A stretch of DNA of 64,000 nucleotides from the NCBI RefSeq assembly GCF_900128495.1, contig NZ_LT635801.1, positions 755,997 to 819,996 of the forward strand, read 5' to 3'. The position numbers were made by a program, and so were the translations under genes. The first letter of the stretch is position 1, and every line of letters begins with the position of its first letter. Below the pieces are notes generated by a model that was not told where the DNA came from, made no database searches, and saw only the letters and a program-made list of their open reading frames with translations. This DNA is from Bacteroides ilei. GTDB taxonomy: Bacteria; Bacteroidota; Bacteroidia; Bacteroidales; Bacteroidaceae. Shown piece after piece: positions 1 through 8,382 of this stretch.

Positions 1-660
1 TTTGTCACCCATTGACAGATTTTCATCACTCGCTTTGAAGTTGGTCATCGAAACTGTCTTGTTTTTGAAATCCATGGCAAAGAAGCGGTCTACATAACTG
101 CTCGCCTCTGTTTCATTCAGGAATACTGCCTGTACACCTGCATCGTGCAGCAGGTCATGCACCTTGCGGATTTTTACCAGGAAGTCGCGCCACTTCTTGT
201 TGTCAAATGAGAAAAGGCGGCTTTTCTTGGATTCCTGCGTAATTGTCAGATAGCATACACTGTCCGTGTAGTGTCGTCCGTTGAAATACCTGAAATAGGC
301 TGCCGACAGGAATTCATGCTGATCTCCGCTTCCGTCTTCAAACTGTTTGCGGATAAATATGTCTTGCTTGTGAATGGCATACCCTTCGCCTAAAGTTTGT
401 GCAATGGCAGAAAACAGATGTGTAAATTCATAATAGCTGTCTGTATTGGCCGAGTATTTCTGCACCGGATTTTCTATTTTCAGGATGGCGGAATATTCTC
501 CGGTTTTGGTATAGATGATACCTATGCCATCTGTATTCTCTACAGAGAAATAGATGTCTCGGAAAATGTGCTTGCGTTTTCCGCCGGTACCGAAAGCATG
601 GACAGAAATAGCCATTCCGATACATAAGGCGATGAAGATTAGAAGAATATATATTGTCAT
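1..660 (-). CDS. traG: TraG conjugation ATPase, N-terminal part (cut by window edge)
   Basis: This is the beginning of the VirB4-like motor ATPase of the Bacteroides mating apparatus, read leftwards and cut after 220 codons. I translated it by hand from the ATG at 658-660. It opens with a hydrophobic segment (MTIYILLIFIALCIGMAI), then a basic stretch, then a domain with IGIIYTKTGEYSAILKI, the style of the TraG N-terminal domain in Bacteroides conjugative transposons. The Walker motifs would lie in the missing part, so the call rests on this domain and on the traF and traE genes directly upstream. No stop interrupts the visible frame. The 121-base gap to traF shows nothing clear. Confidence 0.85.
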   Translation of the reverse strand, partial: MTIYILLIFIALCIGMAISVHAFGTGGKRKHIFRDIYFSVENTDGIGIIYTKTGEYSAILKIENPVQKYSANTDSYYEFTHLFSAIAQTLGEGYAIHKQDIFIRKQFEDGSGDQHEFLSAAYFRYFNGRHYTDSVCYLTITQESKKSRLFSFDNKKWRDFLVKIRKVHDLLHDAGVQAVFLNETEASSYVDRFFAMDFKNKTVSMTNFKASDENLSMGDK

Positions 661-781
661 TTCTGTATTATTTCAATCAAATAAGGGCAGATTCACCTTC
701 AGTGAAGGCGAACCTACCCGCATTCAAAATTTAACATTCAACTTGCCCACACATGTCTCATGATGGTTTATTTTTATTCAA

Positions 782-1078
782 TCACATTTTCTTGGAACTT
801 GCATAGACGAACACTCCCTTGTCGATTCGTTTGGAGTGCAGTCCCTGTCTTTGTTTCACGATGATCAGTGAGATGCCTGCCGACAGGATGGCCGTCAGGG
901 CTATCAGTCCGGCAACAAAACCGAGCAGGCAGTAGGCGGCGATGAAGCCTACAATGGCTCCACCTGCCGTACCTGCAGCCCAGTAGATGTATCGCCCCTG
1001 AATCCCCATGAGTTCAAGCGGACGTTGCAATCCCTTGAACACCGGATAGTCAGGATAACGGGTCTCTTTGCTTTTCAT
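782..1078 (-). CDS. traF: TraF conjugation membrane protein (DUF4133)
   Basis: A 98-residue inner-membrane component of the Bacteroides type IV-like conjugation machine, in the position of VirB3 in other systems. The N-terminus has the family pattern (YPVFKGLQRPLELMGIQGRY), followed by two adjacent hydrophobic segments at about residues 32-54 and 56-75 and a short basic tail. Length and order (traE, traF, traG) match the conjugation operon of CTnDOT-type elements. The gap from traE is 15 bases, so the two are probably co-transcribed. No independent promoter is visible. Confidence 0.9.
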   Translation of the reverse strand: MKSKETRYPDYPVFKGLQRPLELMGIQGRYIYWAAGTAGGAIVGFIAAYCLLGFVAGLIALTAILSAGISLIIVKQRQGLHSKRIDKGVFVYASSKKM

Positions 1079-1093
1079 CTTCTTTACACTGTT

Positions 1094-1465
1094 TTAGGCT
1101 GTGATTCCAAAGAACAACGGGAGTGCCTGAGCTGCTGCAATCAGGAAGATGCAGGCGCCTACTACCATCATAATCTTCTTCTTCACGTCCTGTTCCTCGT
1201 TGTTCATGGCGATATAGACGCTGATAGCACCCACAATGGCAACTACACCGGCAATGGCGTAGCACAGTTTAACCATGATTGGCACATACTTCGCAATTTC
1301 TTCCGCCACGGTGGACAGAGCATTTGTTCCTGCCGTGTAATCACCGGCCGTATTCTGTGCCATGAGCGAAGTTGCTCCGCACAGCAGCATAATCAAAAGC
1401 ATCTGCACTTTCATGGATGCGGATGCTGTCATCCTTTTGAAAAACCCCTTTACTTGCTTGATCAT
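1094..1465 (-). CDS. traE: TraE pilin-like conjugation protein (DUF4134)
   Basis: A 123-residue VirB2-like subunit. After a basic start it has a signal-like hydrophobic stretch ending near AQN (about residues 18-38), then two hydrophobic segments (about 65-85 and 97-120) separated by the charged hinge MNNEEQDVKKK, the hairpin layout of the TraE family. It lies directly upstream of traF. The neighbouring 107-residue gene is a paralogue, so the element carries two TraE-type subunits in tandem. Which one is the major structural subunit cannot be told from sequence. Confidence 0.88.
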   Translation of the reverse strand: MIKQVKGFFKRMTASASMKVQMLLIMLLCGATSLMAQNTAGDYTAGTNALSTVAEEIAKYVPIMVKLCYAIAGVVAIVGAISVYIAMNNEEQDVKKKIMMVVGACIFLIAAAQALPLFFGITA

Positions 1466-1529
1466 TCTTTTTTACTTTTTTGTGTTATACTTGTGTTTGT
1501 TTTGGCCTCGTTTCTTCCATTCCGTTCCT

Positions 1530-1853
1530 TTATATGCGGTATCCGAAAAAGGCCGGAAAAACGATTGATGCTCCGATGATGAACAGGCAGGCGCCTACCA
1601 GAGTGGTAATTGATTTCGTGATACCGTCTTCACCTGTGTTCATTTTGATATAAATCTGGAGCGCGGACACGACAGCAAAGACTGAGGCGAATGCGTAGCA
1701 GATGTACAGGACATACAGCATCATTGTCACCACATAGTCGTGCATTGTCGCTAGTGAATCGGCGCCCCAACTGTAGTTTACGCTTCCGCATTTGGCGAAT
1801 GCGTAATAGGGCATCAGACATAAAATACATAGTAGTTTTCTCGTTAGTTGCAT
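1530..1853 (-). CDS. Second TraE-like (DUF4134) conjugation protein
   Basis: A 107-residue membrane protein with the same plan as TraE: a cleavable-looking signal (MQLTRKLLCILCLMPYYAFA), then two hydrophobic segments around the hinge IYIKMNTGEDGITK, and a C-terminal GACLFIIGASIVFPAFFG that parallels GACIFLIAAAQALPLFFG in TraE. This is good evidence of an old duplication. It has cysteines at about residues 9, 12 and 22. It lies 9 bases downstream of the 146-residue gene and 64 bases upstream of traE in the same operon. Confidence 0.82.
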   Translation of the reverse strand: MQLTRKLLCILCLMPYYAFAKCGSVNYSWGADSLATMHDYVVTMMLYVLYICYAFASVFAVVSALQIYIKMNTGEDGITKSITTLVGACLFIIGASIVFPAFFGYRI

Positions 1854-1862
1854 TGTATTGTT

Positions 1863-2303
1863 TTACAGTTTGTCTCTGATTGGTTTCCAGGCTAAGGCCG
1901 GACGGTTGTCTATGTGTCCTCCCGATACCATTGCTTTGTACATTTCTTCTGTCGTAAATGCATCCGACAGATAAGGTTCGGTTTCTTCCATCCGTTCTTC
2001 GGCTTTTGCTTTCAGCCGTTGCAATTTCTCTTCCGGCGTTTCTGTTGGGGGAGCGGTTTCCGGTTCTTGCTGTTCTTCAGTAGCTGTACTGCCTTCTGTT
2101 TCATATTGCTCGCCACCTACGCTGAAACCGGTATCACTTTCTGTGACTGCGACGCTTTCCTCCTCGGACGGATCCAAGTCGAATACCTCTTCCTCTGTCT
2201 TTTCTTCCCTTTTTTTGCCATAAAGTTCCTGTGCGATGATTACGGCGTAGTAGATGATATATGCCACCGTTAGGACAATGGCGAAAATTAAGTATGATTC
2301 CAT
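1863..2303 (-). CDS. Conjugation-operon membrane protein (TraD position)
   Basis: A 146-residue protein with one N-terminal membrane anchor (about residues 3-24, IFAIVLTVAYIIYYAVII), an acidic, low-complexity middle rich in Glu, Thr and Pro (about 33-90), a short charged helix and a conserved-looking end (EEMYKAMVSGGHIDNRPAL). I do not know its function. Its place just before the traE genes is that of traD-type genes in Bacteroides conjugative elements. It is the first gene of the visible leftward tra segment. A box resembling the -7 promoter element (TTTCTTTG on the minus strand) lies about 40 bases upstream at 2343-2350. Confidence 0.65.
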   Translation of the reverse strand: MESYLIFAIVLTVAYIIYYAVIIAQELYGKKREEKTEEEVFDLDPSEEESVAVTESDTGFSVGGEQYETEGSTATEEQQEPETAPPTETPEEKLQRLKAKAEERMEETEPYLSDAFTTEEMYKAMVSGGHIDNRPALAWKPIRDKL

Positions 2304-2674
2304 ATTTTATTATGATATGATTATATGGTTTAAATATGATGATGCAAAGAAATATTTAAGATTCAATATTCTGAAATGCTTGAATATTAAATATATATCA
2401 TCTTAATAAGATTTATCCAAAAACAAAAAATCATATTCAAAAATCATATTATAATATTGGATTGTATGAAGTAAAGTTTGATTTTACGGCAATAAATAAT
2501 GGTATTCGTATTTCGATGTAACAATTCAAGAAGCTGATATCTGTATATATTACTTTTGAGATAATAATATTTATTAATGAGTTGGATTAAAATATTCGTT
2601 ACTTTTGTAGATGGTGTAGTGAAACTGATATTTAGAATCACTCCTTGAATGTTTAATTTTAAGTGTAATTGTAT
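2304..2674. promoter_or_regulatory. AT-rich divergent intergenic region with promoter boxes
   Basis: This gap separates the leftward tra genes from the rightward RES gene. On the plus strand there are two copies of TACTTTTG, matching the Bacteroides -7 box TAnnTTTG, at 2551-2558 and 2600-2607; the second is the likelier promoter of the RES gene and leaves a leader of about 60 bases. No clear -33 box was found. The region is very AT-rich and shows no gene. Confidence 0.5.
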
Positions 2675-3847
2675 ATGGGAATAGTTAAAGACATGCAGGC
2701 AGACTACGAAAGCGGTCTTATGCATACTTTTGATGAAGATAGGAAAGTTTGTGCAGAACATTTTAGTGATCCATATTTGAAGGAGTATATTCGTAAGAAC
2801 GGGTATAAAGGAAAATGTTCATATTGTGGCAAAACAAATACTTTAGTATTGGATATGAAAGGTTTTATGCAATATATTGAAGGACGATTGTCACAAAGAT
2901 TATGTTCTTTGGATGATGCAAATTTGCCACTGGCTAGTTCATTCTACGATGATGACGAGGAAGAAATACCCGGTTTTTGCCGTGCCGGGTCTTATATCCT
3001 GCCTGAGAAAGTAGAAAAGTATGATGATGTACTAGATTTGATGGATAGCTATGGCCTTTGTACACAAAATGATGATCTTAATGAGGATATTGCTTCTTGT
3101 TTCAATGATAGCGAATGGACACAAACGGATGCTTTTGCAGAAGATCTTGATGAAGAATTGTCTTATGCATGGGATTATTTCTCCAAAATGGTTAAATACA
3201 AAAAGCGTTACACTTTTTTTCAGGATCCGCATTTCATAAGGCAAGAGGAATGGAAAGATGATGTATTGACAGAGCTAAACCAACTTTGCGGAAATATTCT
3301 TATATCCAGACTTAATAAGGGAACCCTCATATTCAGAGGACGTCCCAATGATACAGGTGTTCCACGTACTTCATTTAAGGATTTGACAGCACCTCCAACT
3401 GAGGCTGCCAAGGAAAATAGAATGAGCGCTGCAGGAATTTCTATGTTTTATGGTGCATTGGATAAGGAGACTCCGGTAAAGGAAATCAGAAATTATACTC
3501 CAGGTGCCGTGATAGATTTGGGTGAGTTTGAATTGAAAAGAGAACTTGTGGTTATCGACTTGTTCAAGATACCTGAACACCTGTCATTTTGGATGCCCAA
3601 ATATTTCAGAGAATATAAATTCCTAAAGAAGTTTCATTCGGAAATAACACAACCTGTAGGTAAGAATCCGGGAATTGATTATGTGCCCACTCAAATTTTT
3701 ACAGAATACATAAGGTTTATGAATAATTACCACATTGATGGTATTATATATCGAAGCTCTATGACTGGTGAAAAGAATATTGTACTTTTTTATGACAATG
3801 ATACTTCCAGTGAAGTTCTATTGCTGAACAAGGTAGTTACAGCATAA
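2675..3847 (+). CDS. RES-domain protein with zinc-type N-terminal domain (NAD-targeting toxin-like)
   Basis: A 390-residue protein. The C-terminal half (about 205-385) looks like a RES domain, with LIFRGRPND and NRMSAAGISMFYGAL; RES toxins such as MbcT cleave NAD+. The N-terminus carries a probable zinc site, Cys26-x2-His29 and Cys48-x2-Cys51 (CSYCGKTN), as in the HEPN/RES N-terminal domain family. The middle is acidic. I chose the ATG at 2675; a TTG two codons upstream is also open. Characterised RES toxins are usually paired with an Xre-type antitoxin, but none is next to this gene: the left neighbour is a tra gene and the right neighbour is convergent. It may be a stand-alone defence effector or be controlled elsewhere. 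NAD cleavage is inferred from the family. Confidence 0.75.
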   Translation: MGIVKDMQADYESGLMHTFDEDRKVCAEHFSDPYLKEYIRKNGYKGKCSYCGKTNTLVLDMKGFMQYIEGRLSQRLCSLDDANLPLASSFYDDDEEEIPGFCRAGSYILPEKVEKYDDVLDLMDSYGLCTQNDDLNEDIASCFNDSEWTQTDAFAEDLDEELSYAWDYFSKMVKYKKRYTFFQDPHFIRQEEWKDDVLTELNQLCGNILISRLNKGTLIFRGRPNDTGVPRTSFKDLTAPPTEAAKENRMSAAGISMFYGALDKETPVKEIRNYTPGAVIDLGEFELKRELVVIDLFKIPEHLSFWMPKYFREYKFLKKFHSEITQPVGKNPGIDYVPTQIFTEYIRFMNNYHIDGIIYRSSMTGEKNIVLFYDNDTSSEVLLLNKVVTA

Positions 3848-3857
3848 ATTTTGATAT

Positions 3858-3890
3858 AAAAGGAGGGCTTCATAATGAGGCCCTCCTTTT
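3858..3890 (+). terminator. Terminator after the RES gene
   Basis: A perfect 11-bp stem (AAAAGGAGGGC at 3858-3868 with GCCCTCCTTTT at 3880-3890) and an 11-base loop, with the T-run forming the stem end. It starts 11 bases after the RES stop. The arms are A/T-symmetric, so it may also stop the leftward-reading peptide locus that ends at 3972. Confidence 0.85.
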
Positions 3891-3971
3891 ATATGATTCC
3901 TTTAGCTTAAAGTAATTTGGCTTTAGAAAAACGGCACTTTATAGAGTAATGGCAGGGCTAAATATTTCTAA

Positions 3972-4304
3972 TCATTTTTTGTCCTGTGTAGGATCAGTTT
4001 TTTTTAAAAACTCATATATTTTTTTTATTATTTCTTCTGCATCTTCTTTGGTTAATCCTATTATTTTATTTGCTTCTTGTAAATCTTTAATCGCTTTTTC
4101 TTTTTTCTTTTTCCATATTGAATAGCTGATTTCACCAATTGCAAATAAACTACTTATTATACTTAATGATTCTTCCACAATTGGAAGCCAATCTAGATTA
4201 AATCTTTGATCCTTACATCGTCTCTCTTTTACAGAAAGCAATTCATCAATCAAAAGTGATTTAATTTCAAATTCATTTTCATTAAAATAATGTTCAATCA
4301 TCAT
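3972..4304 (-). CDS. 110-residue protein closing the peptide locus, unknown function
   Basis: A small, lysine- and glutamate-rich protein of 110 residues that I do not recognise. It has a charged N-terminus, a hydrophobic stretch at about residues 45-63 (VEESLSIISSLFAIGEISY) that could be one membrane segment or an amphipathic helix, then a strongly basic turn (KKKKEK) and a predicted helical, coiled-coil-like end. A second ATG lies at 4301. Its start lies 2 bases after the stop of the HELNH gene, so the two are probably translated together and work together. A membrane anchor, an accessory factor or a self-protection protein for the peptide product are all possible. Confidence 0.6.
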   Translation of the reverse strand: MMIEHYFNENEFEIKSLLIDELLSVKERRCKDQRFNLDWLPIVEESLSIISSLFAIGEISYSIWKKKKEKAIKDLQEANKIIGLTKEDAEEIIKKIYEFLKKTDPTQDKK

Positions 4305-4306
4305 TT

Positions 4307-5992
4307 TTAAAAAATCTTTTTTAAGTTAAACTCCAAATCTAATATATAATTATATAACATACAGTCTGGTGAATTACCCATTCCTTCTGGTACAATATAA
4401 TTTCCTTCAGGTAATCTTGATATACGCATTCTACATCTTTTCTTTATAGAATCAAATTGTTTGAATTTCTGACAATAAGATCCATGGTGTGGACACATCG
4501 TTTGATTTAATGGACATTGAAAATATCCTGTTTCTAGGAATGTATTTTTTACAGCATGAGAAAATAGTCTGCATAATGTTTCTCTTATTGAACCTTGATT
4601 ATTCTCAAGAATTTTCCTTATTTTTTCTTTATCTGAATCGAAATCAAAAAGTAGTTGCCGCTCTCTTATATTACTATTGAACCACTCCGTGTAAAAATTT
4701 GTAAGTCCAGTATTATAAATAATATAATTTCCTAGAAGGTGGATGATTTCTAGGCCTTGTCCATTGCAAAATAATATTTTTTGATGCATATATTGTAAAA
4801 CACGTAATGCAGGCCAATTAAGAAAATCTTTATACTGCTCCTTTTTTATTAAAATGCCATTAAGTTGCTCGGTAATCATATTTTCTTTATGAGCAAAAAA
4901 CCGTTTCATCAATGCATGATCTATCGACTGATACGTCTCTTCATAAGTTGGCCATCCAAGTTTGGTTGAGACCCAATCATGGAAAGTTATATAAAAATCC
5001 TCATTATCTTTTGCAGCAGGAAATCCTTGATTATCTCGTACAGCCTTTATTATTTTATAAAGGCGTAAGGGAGGACAAAAGTCCTCTTTTTTATAAGTTC
5101 CTGTTTCTGTTTTGTTTAAGATGTATTCTAAACTAGGTATATTCATTGAGACTTCTAAAATACATCTTGTAATATTATATATTTCTTCCGCCTTACTTTT
5201 TCTTAGATTTAATGGAATGTCGTGTTTATAGTAATCGAATAATTCTCTATAGTCATTTCTAATAAATGCAATGAATATAATGATTATATGGTTGACAAGC
5301 TGGTATTCATGATTAGCTTTAAGTTTAAGAATATCTATATTAATTTTTTCATTCTCGAATTTATATGGGAATAGTTTCTCTTCATTTGCGATTTGATGTA
5401 GAAGTTTGCATTCATCATTGTTTTCAGCCATATAAAAGACATCCCAGAAACTCTTATTATTTGCGCTACATTCAATTAAATCCTTGAATGATACGGCATA
5501 ATTATCTAAAAATGATTCATTTGGGCTATGAAAGTTATATTCATCGTCTTTGGGCTTTTTATGTTTTTGTTCAAATAGATAATTTTTCAAATCTATAATT
5601 TTCCTTAACTCTTCTTTGGCTTGAGCATATTCTTCATTGAGTGTTAACTTATTATTGTATTCAATGTTTTTTGCATCTAAGAGAGGAAAACGAATGTCTG
5701 GATGGTGACTTAAAAATTTGATGTGACCAGCAATCCAGTCTGATATCTCTGCTTCTAATATGCAGGCAAAATTACTTAGATCTTGGACATAATGATTTAA
5801 CTCATGCCAAAAATGGATACATTCACGCGTAGAATCAATATCAGCTATAGGGGAATAGGATAAATAGTTTTTTATTCTAGAATCAAATGAATATTTGTCT
5901 TCTCTATATTTATCTGGTTCAATAGGTTGCTTTATAAAAAAACAACCGCTATTATAAACCAAATTGTTGAAATTATCTTCTGATTGTGTCAT
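4307..5992 (-). CDS. HELNH metalloprotease-like protein with C-terminal cysteine cluster
   Basis: A 561-residue protein of no family I can name. Residues 63-67 are HELNH, a zinc-protease HExxH motif, inside HFWHELNHYVQDLSNF; Glu80 or Glu82 could be a third ligand. The middle is mostly helical and lysine/asparagine-rich with no signal peptide, so it should be cytosolic. Near the end is a regularly spaced cysteine set (Cys493, 500, 507, 520, 544; FQCPLNQTMCPHHGSYC) that could bind zinc or an iron-sulfur cluster, rather like a SPASM-type end. It follows the radical SAM gene after 182 bases and is tightly linked to the 110-residue gene. The inferred role is leader removal or another step in peptide maturation; a different metal enzyme or a toxin is possible. 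Confidence 0.6.
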   Translation of the reverse strand: MTQSEDNFNNLVYNSGCFFIKQPIEPDKYREDKYSFDSRIKNYLSYSPIADIDSTRECIHFWHELNHYVQDLSNFACILEAEISDWIAGHIKFLSHHPDIRFPLLDAKNIEYNNKLTLNEEYAQAKEELRKIIDLKNYLFEQKHKKPKDDEYNFHSPNESFLDNYAVSFKDLIECSANNKSFWDVFYMAENNDECKLLHQIANEEKLFPYKFENEKINIDILKLKANHEYQLVNHIIIIFIAFIRNDYRELFDYYKHDIPLNLRKSKAEEIYNITRCILEVSMNIPSLEYILNKTETGTYKKEDFCPPLRLYKIIKAVRDNQGFPAAKDNEDFYITFHDWVSTKLGWPTYEETYQSIDHALMKRFFAHKENMITEQLNGILIKKEQYKDFLNWPALRVLQYMHQKILFCNGQGLEIIHLLGNYIIYNTGLTNFYTEWFNSNIRERQLLFDFDSDKEKIRKILENNQGSIRETLCRLFSHAVKNTFLETGYFQCPLNQTMCPHHGSYCQKFKQFDSIKKRCRMRISRLPEGNYIVPEGMGNSPDCMLYNYILDLEFNLKKIF

Positions 5993-6174
5993 AAAATTGT
6001 AAGTTAAAAAATATATTGAAAAAATTATTTAGCAATGATGGTGTCGTATTCTGTTATATCTGGAGACATGGCAGTGGTATTCTTCTGTTTGCTATCCAGG
6101 CCTGTTTTGTACCATATGTCTGTTATGCATGTGGAATTTATAAATATATTTAAGACTTTTGAAGCCTGCATAGA

Positions 6175-7800
6175 CTATGGCATACCTTTCTCTTTCATGA
6201 ACGCTTTGAACCCGTTCACAGTTATGTCATTGGCTTGTTCATACATGTCCTCCATACATTCAAGAATTTCCGGGTAGTACTCTTTGATGAAAAGTAAATC
6301 CTGAATCTGTCTGGATACAGCTTCCCTGATGTTGTTGCAGATATGCGTGTTGGGAGGGATGATTTTACCGTCTTTTATCAGTGTGGCCATACATAGCGTA
6401 CAGAAATGTCCGGCCCAGCACGAACGGCATTCCTCACGGTTGATTATGCGGAAATAATCTGCGTACATCTGCTTTACAGTGCTTTCGTGGATGCCGTCAG
6501 CAACATTTCCTATCGGTTTGGAAAAGTCGGTGCGCTCGCACAAGTGCAGATTTCCCCTTGTGTCCACGAAATAGTTGGCTCTTCCGGCAAAGCATGAGTT
6601 AAAATAATTGCTGTATATCGCAGGTGTCGTGGCTGTTTTTTGCAGGATAGTGTAGATGAATTTCAGCCACGAGCGGACAAGAGGCTGGCTGACCAGGCTT
6701 TTGTATAGTTCGGAGCCTCTCAGTCCGGCATTATGCAGTTCGAGGATATTCTTTTTGATATCAAATTCCTGCAGCTGTCTGTCTTGCTCATGTTTATTTC
6801 TGTAATCACTGAACTCTATATAGTTGAGTTGTTTCACCCCGCCGATGGATTCTCCGATAGTACGGTTTCTGAAATAGCTATCCACCGCCGTATGGTCATA
6901 GTTGGGGGCGAGTACGGCCTGTATCTGTACATTGTTCAACAGATACGGTTCAGAAATTCTTCGTATCATACTGAATACTTTCTCTATTCTTTGGCCGGTT
7001 CCTTTTCCGTCTTTGAATACCCTGTTCTTGTCATTCTCTTCAGGGGGACCGTCATAGCTGATGGTGAGCGAAAAATTGTTCTGTATCAGAAAGTGAAGTT
7101 TCTCTTCTGTCAGCAGTGTCCCGTTTGTAGTGATATGAAACATCACTTTTTCATTGGGTATGTCGTACTTTTCCCATGGCAGCGTACGCGCATAGCGGCT
7201 TAATTCCTTCATCAGACCGAATTGCAACAATGCCTCGCCTCCGTAAAAGCCGATTGCGGGAGGATTCCTTTTGAGATAATATTCCCTGTATTGGCTGGGT
7301 ACCTTGCCAAAGATATTTACATACGAGTTGAAATAGTTCTTTATTCCAGATTTTCCGGATTCTGCCGAAAGGGTGGCTGTCCCATGGGCTTTGCCATTTC
7401 CGTTTTCCTCATGAATGGTATATGGGCAATATTTGCAACGCAGATTACATGCGTTCGTCAGCTCAAGTGTAACCTTTTTGGGCACTGCATCATTCATGGC
7501 CTGCTGCCAGATTCTTTCTATATTATCTTCTTGCGTGTTGACCCTTGAGTCAAGTATGCCGGGAACCAGCACGTTATTTCGCTGTAGTTTTTTGATGAAA
7601 TCTGTATCATCGGAAGAGAGATTCACATGGGCTTCCTCTTCCGATGACTCATTCAGACTCAGATATCGTGAAATAGTGTCACTTTCTTTGGGAGAAAGGC
7701 ACAGAAAAATGTTTGCCCTTCCGTCATATAGATAAGTGTTGCCTTCTTTGGCGGCGAATGTCTTGATTAGAGGAAAGTTTTTGTATTTTTCTTTTTTCAT
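6175..7800 (-). CDS. Radical SAM/SPASM peptide maturase
   Basis: A 541-residue enzyme that should modify the precursor encoded 55 bases upstream. An N-terminal part of about 105 residues resembles the peptide-binding leader-recognition region of such maturases. The radical SAM motif CxxxCxxC is at Cys118, 122 and 125 (TNACNLRCKYCPY), followed by the GGEALL glycine motif and HITTNGTLL. The C-terminal third has a SPASM-type cysteine set (NSCFAGRAN, LHLCERTD, EECRSCWAGHFCTLC, HICNN) for extra iron-sulfur clusters. Length and layout fit the Bacteroidales maturases paired with GG-leader precursors. The chemistry (thioether, C-C or other bond) cannot be told from sequence. It is transcribed with the precursor, and the ATG at 7800 fits the start of the N-terminal domain. 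Confidence 0.88.
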   Translation of the reverse strand: MKKEKYKNFPLIKTFAAKEGNTYLYDGRANIFLCLSPKESDTISRYLSLNESSEEEAHVNLSSDDTDFIKKLQRNNVLVPGILDSRVNTQEDNIERIWQQAMNDAVPKKVTLELTNACNLRCKYCPYTIHEENGNGKAHGTATLSAESGKSGIKNYFNSYVNIFGKVPSQYREYYLKRNPPAIGFYGGEALLQFGLMKELSRYARTLPWEKYDIPNEKVMFHITTNGTLLTEEKLHFLIQNNFSLTISYDGPPEENDKNRVFKDGKGTGQRIEKVFSMIRRISEPYLLNNVQIQAVLAPNYDHTAVDSYFRNRTIGESIGGVKQLNYIEFSDYRNKHEQDRQLQEFDIKKNILELHNAGLRGSELYKSLVSQPLVRSWLKFIYTILQKTATTPAIYSNYFNSCFAGRANYFVDTRGNLHLCERTDFSKPIGNVADGIHESTVKQMYADYFRIINREECRSCWAGHFCTLCMATLIKDGKIIPPNTHICNNIREAVSRQIQDLLFIKEYYPEILECMEDMYEQANDITVNGFKAFMKEKGMP

Positions 7801-7855
7801 GGATACCCGAGATTAAGTGTGACAATTCTGATTTCTTTTGTATGCAGCAGACGGC

Positions 7856-8050
7856 TTATTGCCAGGACATAGACCAGTAGTTCAGCTGCTGTCCCTGTGT
7901 GTCACCTTCTTGATAGCATACACATTCACAGACGCAATTATCCAAAACGGATGATTGTCCGCCTTTGATTTTTTCAAGCTGTTCAGCGTTGAGATCGTTC
8001 GCCGGTAGATCTTCAGGCCGGAGATTCAATTTTGACAGTTGTTTTTTCAT
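7856..8050 (-). CDS. GG-leader peptide precursor with CVCECVC core
   Basis: A 64-residue precursor peptide. The leader (residues 1-31) reads KKQLSKLNLRPEDLPANDL then AEQLEKIKGG, the typical Bacteroidales GG-type natural-product leader. The predicted core after Gly31 is 33 residues with four alternating cysteines (Cys39, 41, 43, 45; NCVCECVCY), a Gly/Gln linker and an aromatic end (NYWSMSWQ). Cys, Trp and Tyr are common targets of radical SAM maturases. It is the first gene of the operon, about 70 bases downstream of a -7 box. No peptidase-containing ABC exporter is visible within this window, which is unusual for a double-glycine leader. Confidence 0.85.
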   Translation of the reverse strand: MKKQLSKLNLRPEDLPANDLNAEQLEKIKGGQSSVLDNCVCECVCYQEGDTQGQQLNYWSMSWQ

Positions 8051-8118
8051 AACATGTTAGATGGAGTTGGTTATGATGCCATATTTCTGCTACTCCTTTA
8101 GCAGATTAGGCCCTTTTT

Positions 8119-8126
8119 CAAATATA
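8119..8126 (-). promoter_or_regulatory. -7 promoter box of the peptide locus
   Basis: The minus strand reads TATATTTG, a full match to TAnnTTTG, 69 bases upstream of the precursor start. No clear -33 box is seen. The same 8-mer occurs twice in the divergent lipoprotein promoter at 10220-10248. Confidence 0.6.
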
Positions 8127-8382
8127 CGAAAAAAAGTACAGAATCTTCTGTTTTGGAATGAAAAGAGTTCAAATATTTTGCAAAAAAAGAGAAAGAGTGA
8201 CTTCCTACGATAAAAACAGATTCTATCGTTCACCATTTCACCCGTGTTCATAAAATCTGAACACGTCCGGACGAATGAACAGTCATAGCCATAAGCTTAT
8301 GAAAATAATTTTCTATAAAAAATATTTTTATTAAAATGGATTGCGCTTCTTTACAGATGAAAGTATATAAAGCGGAAAAACG

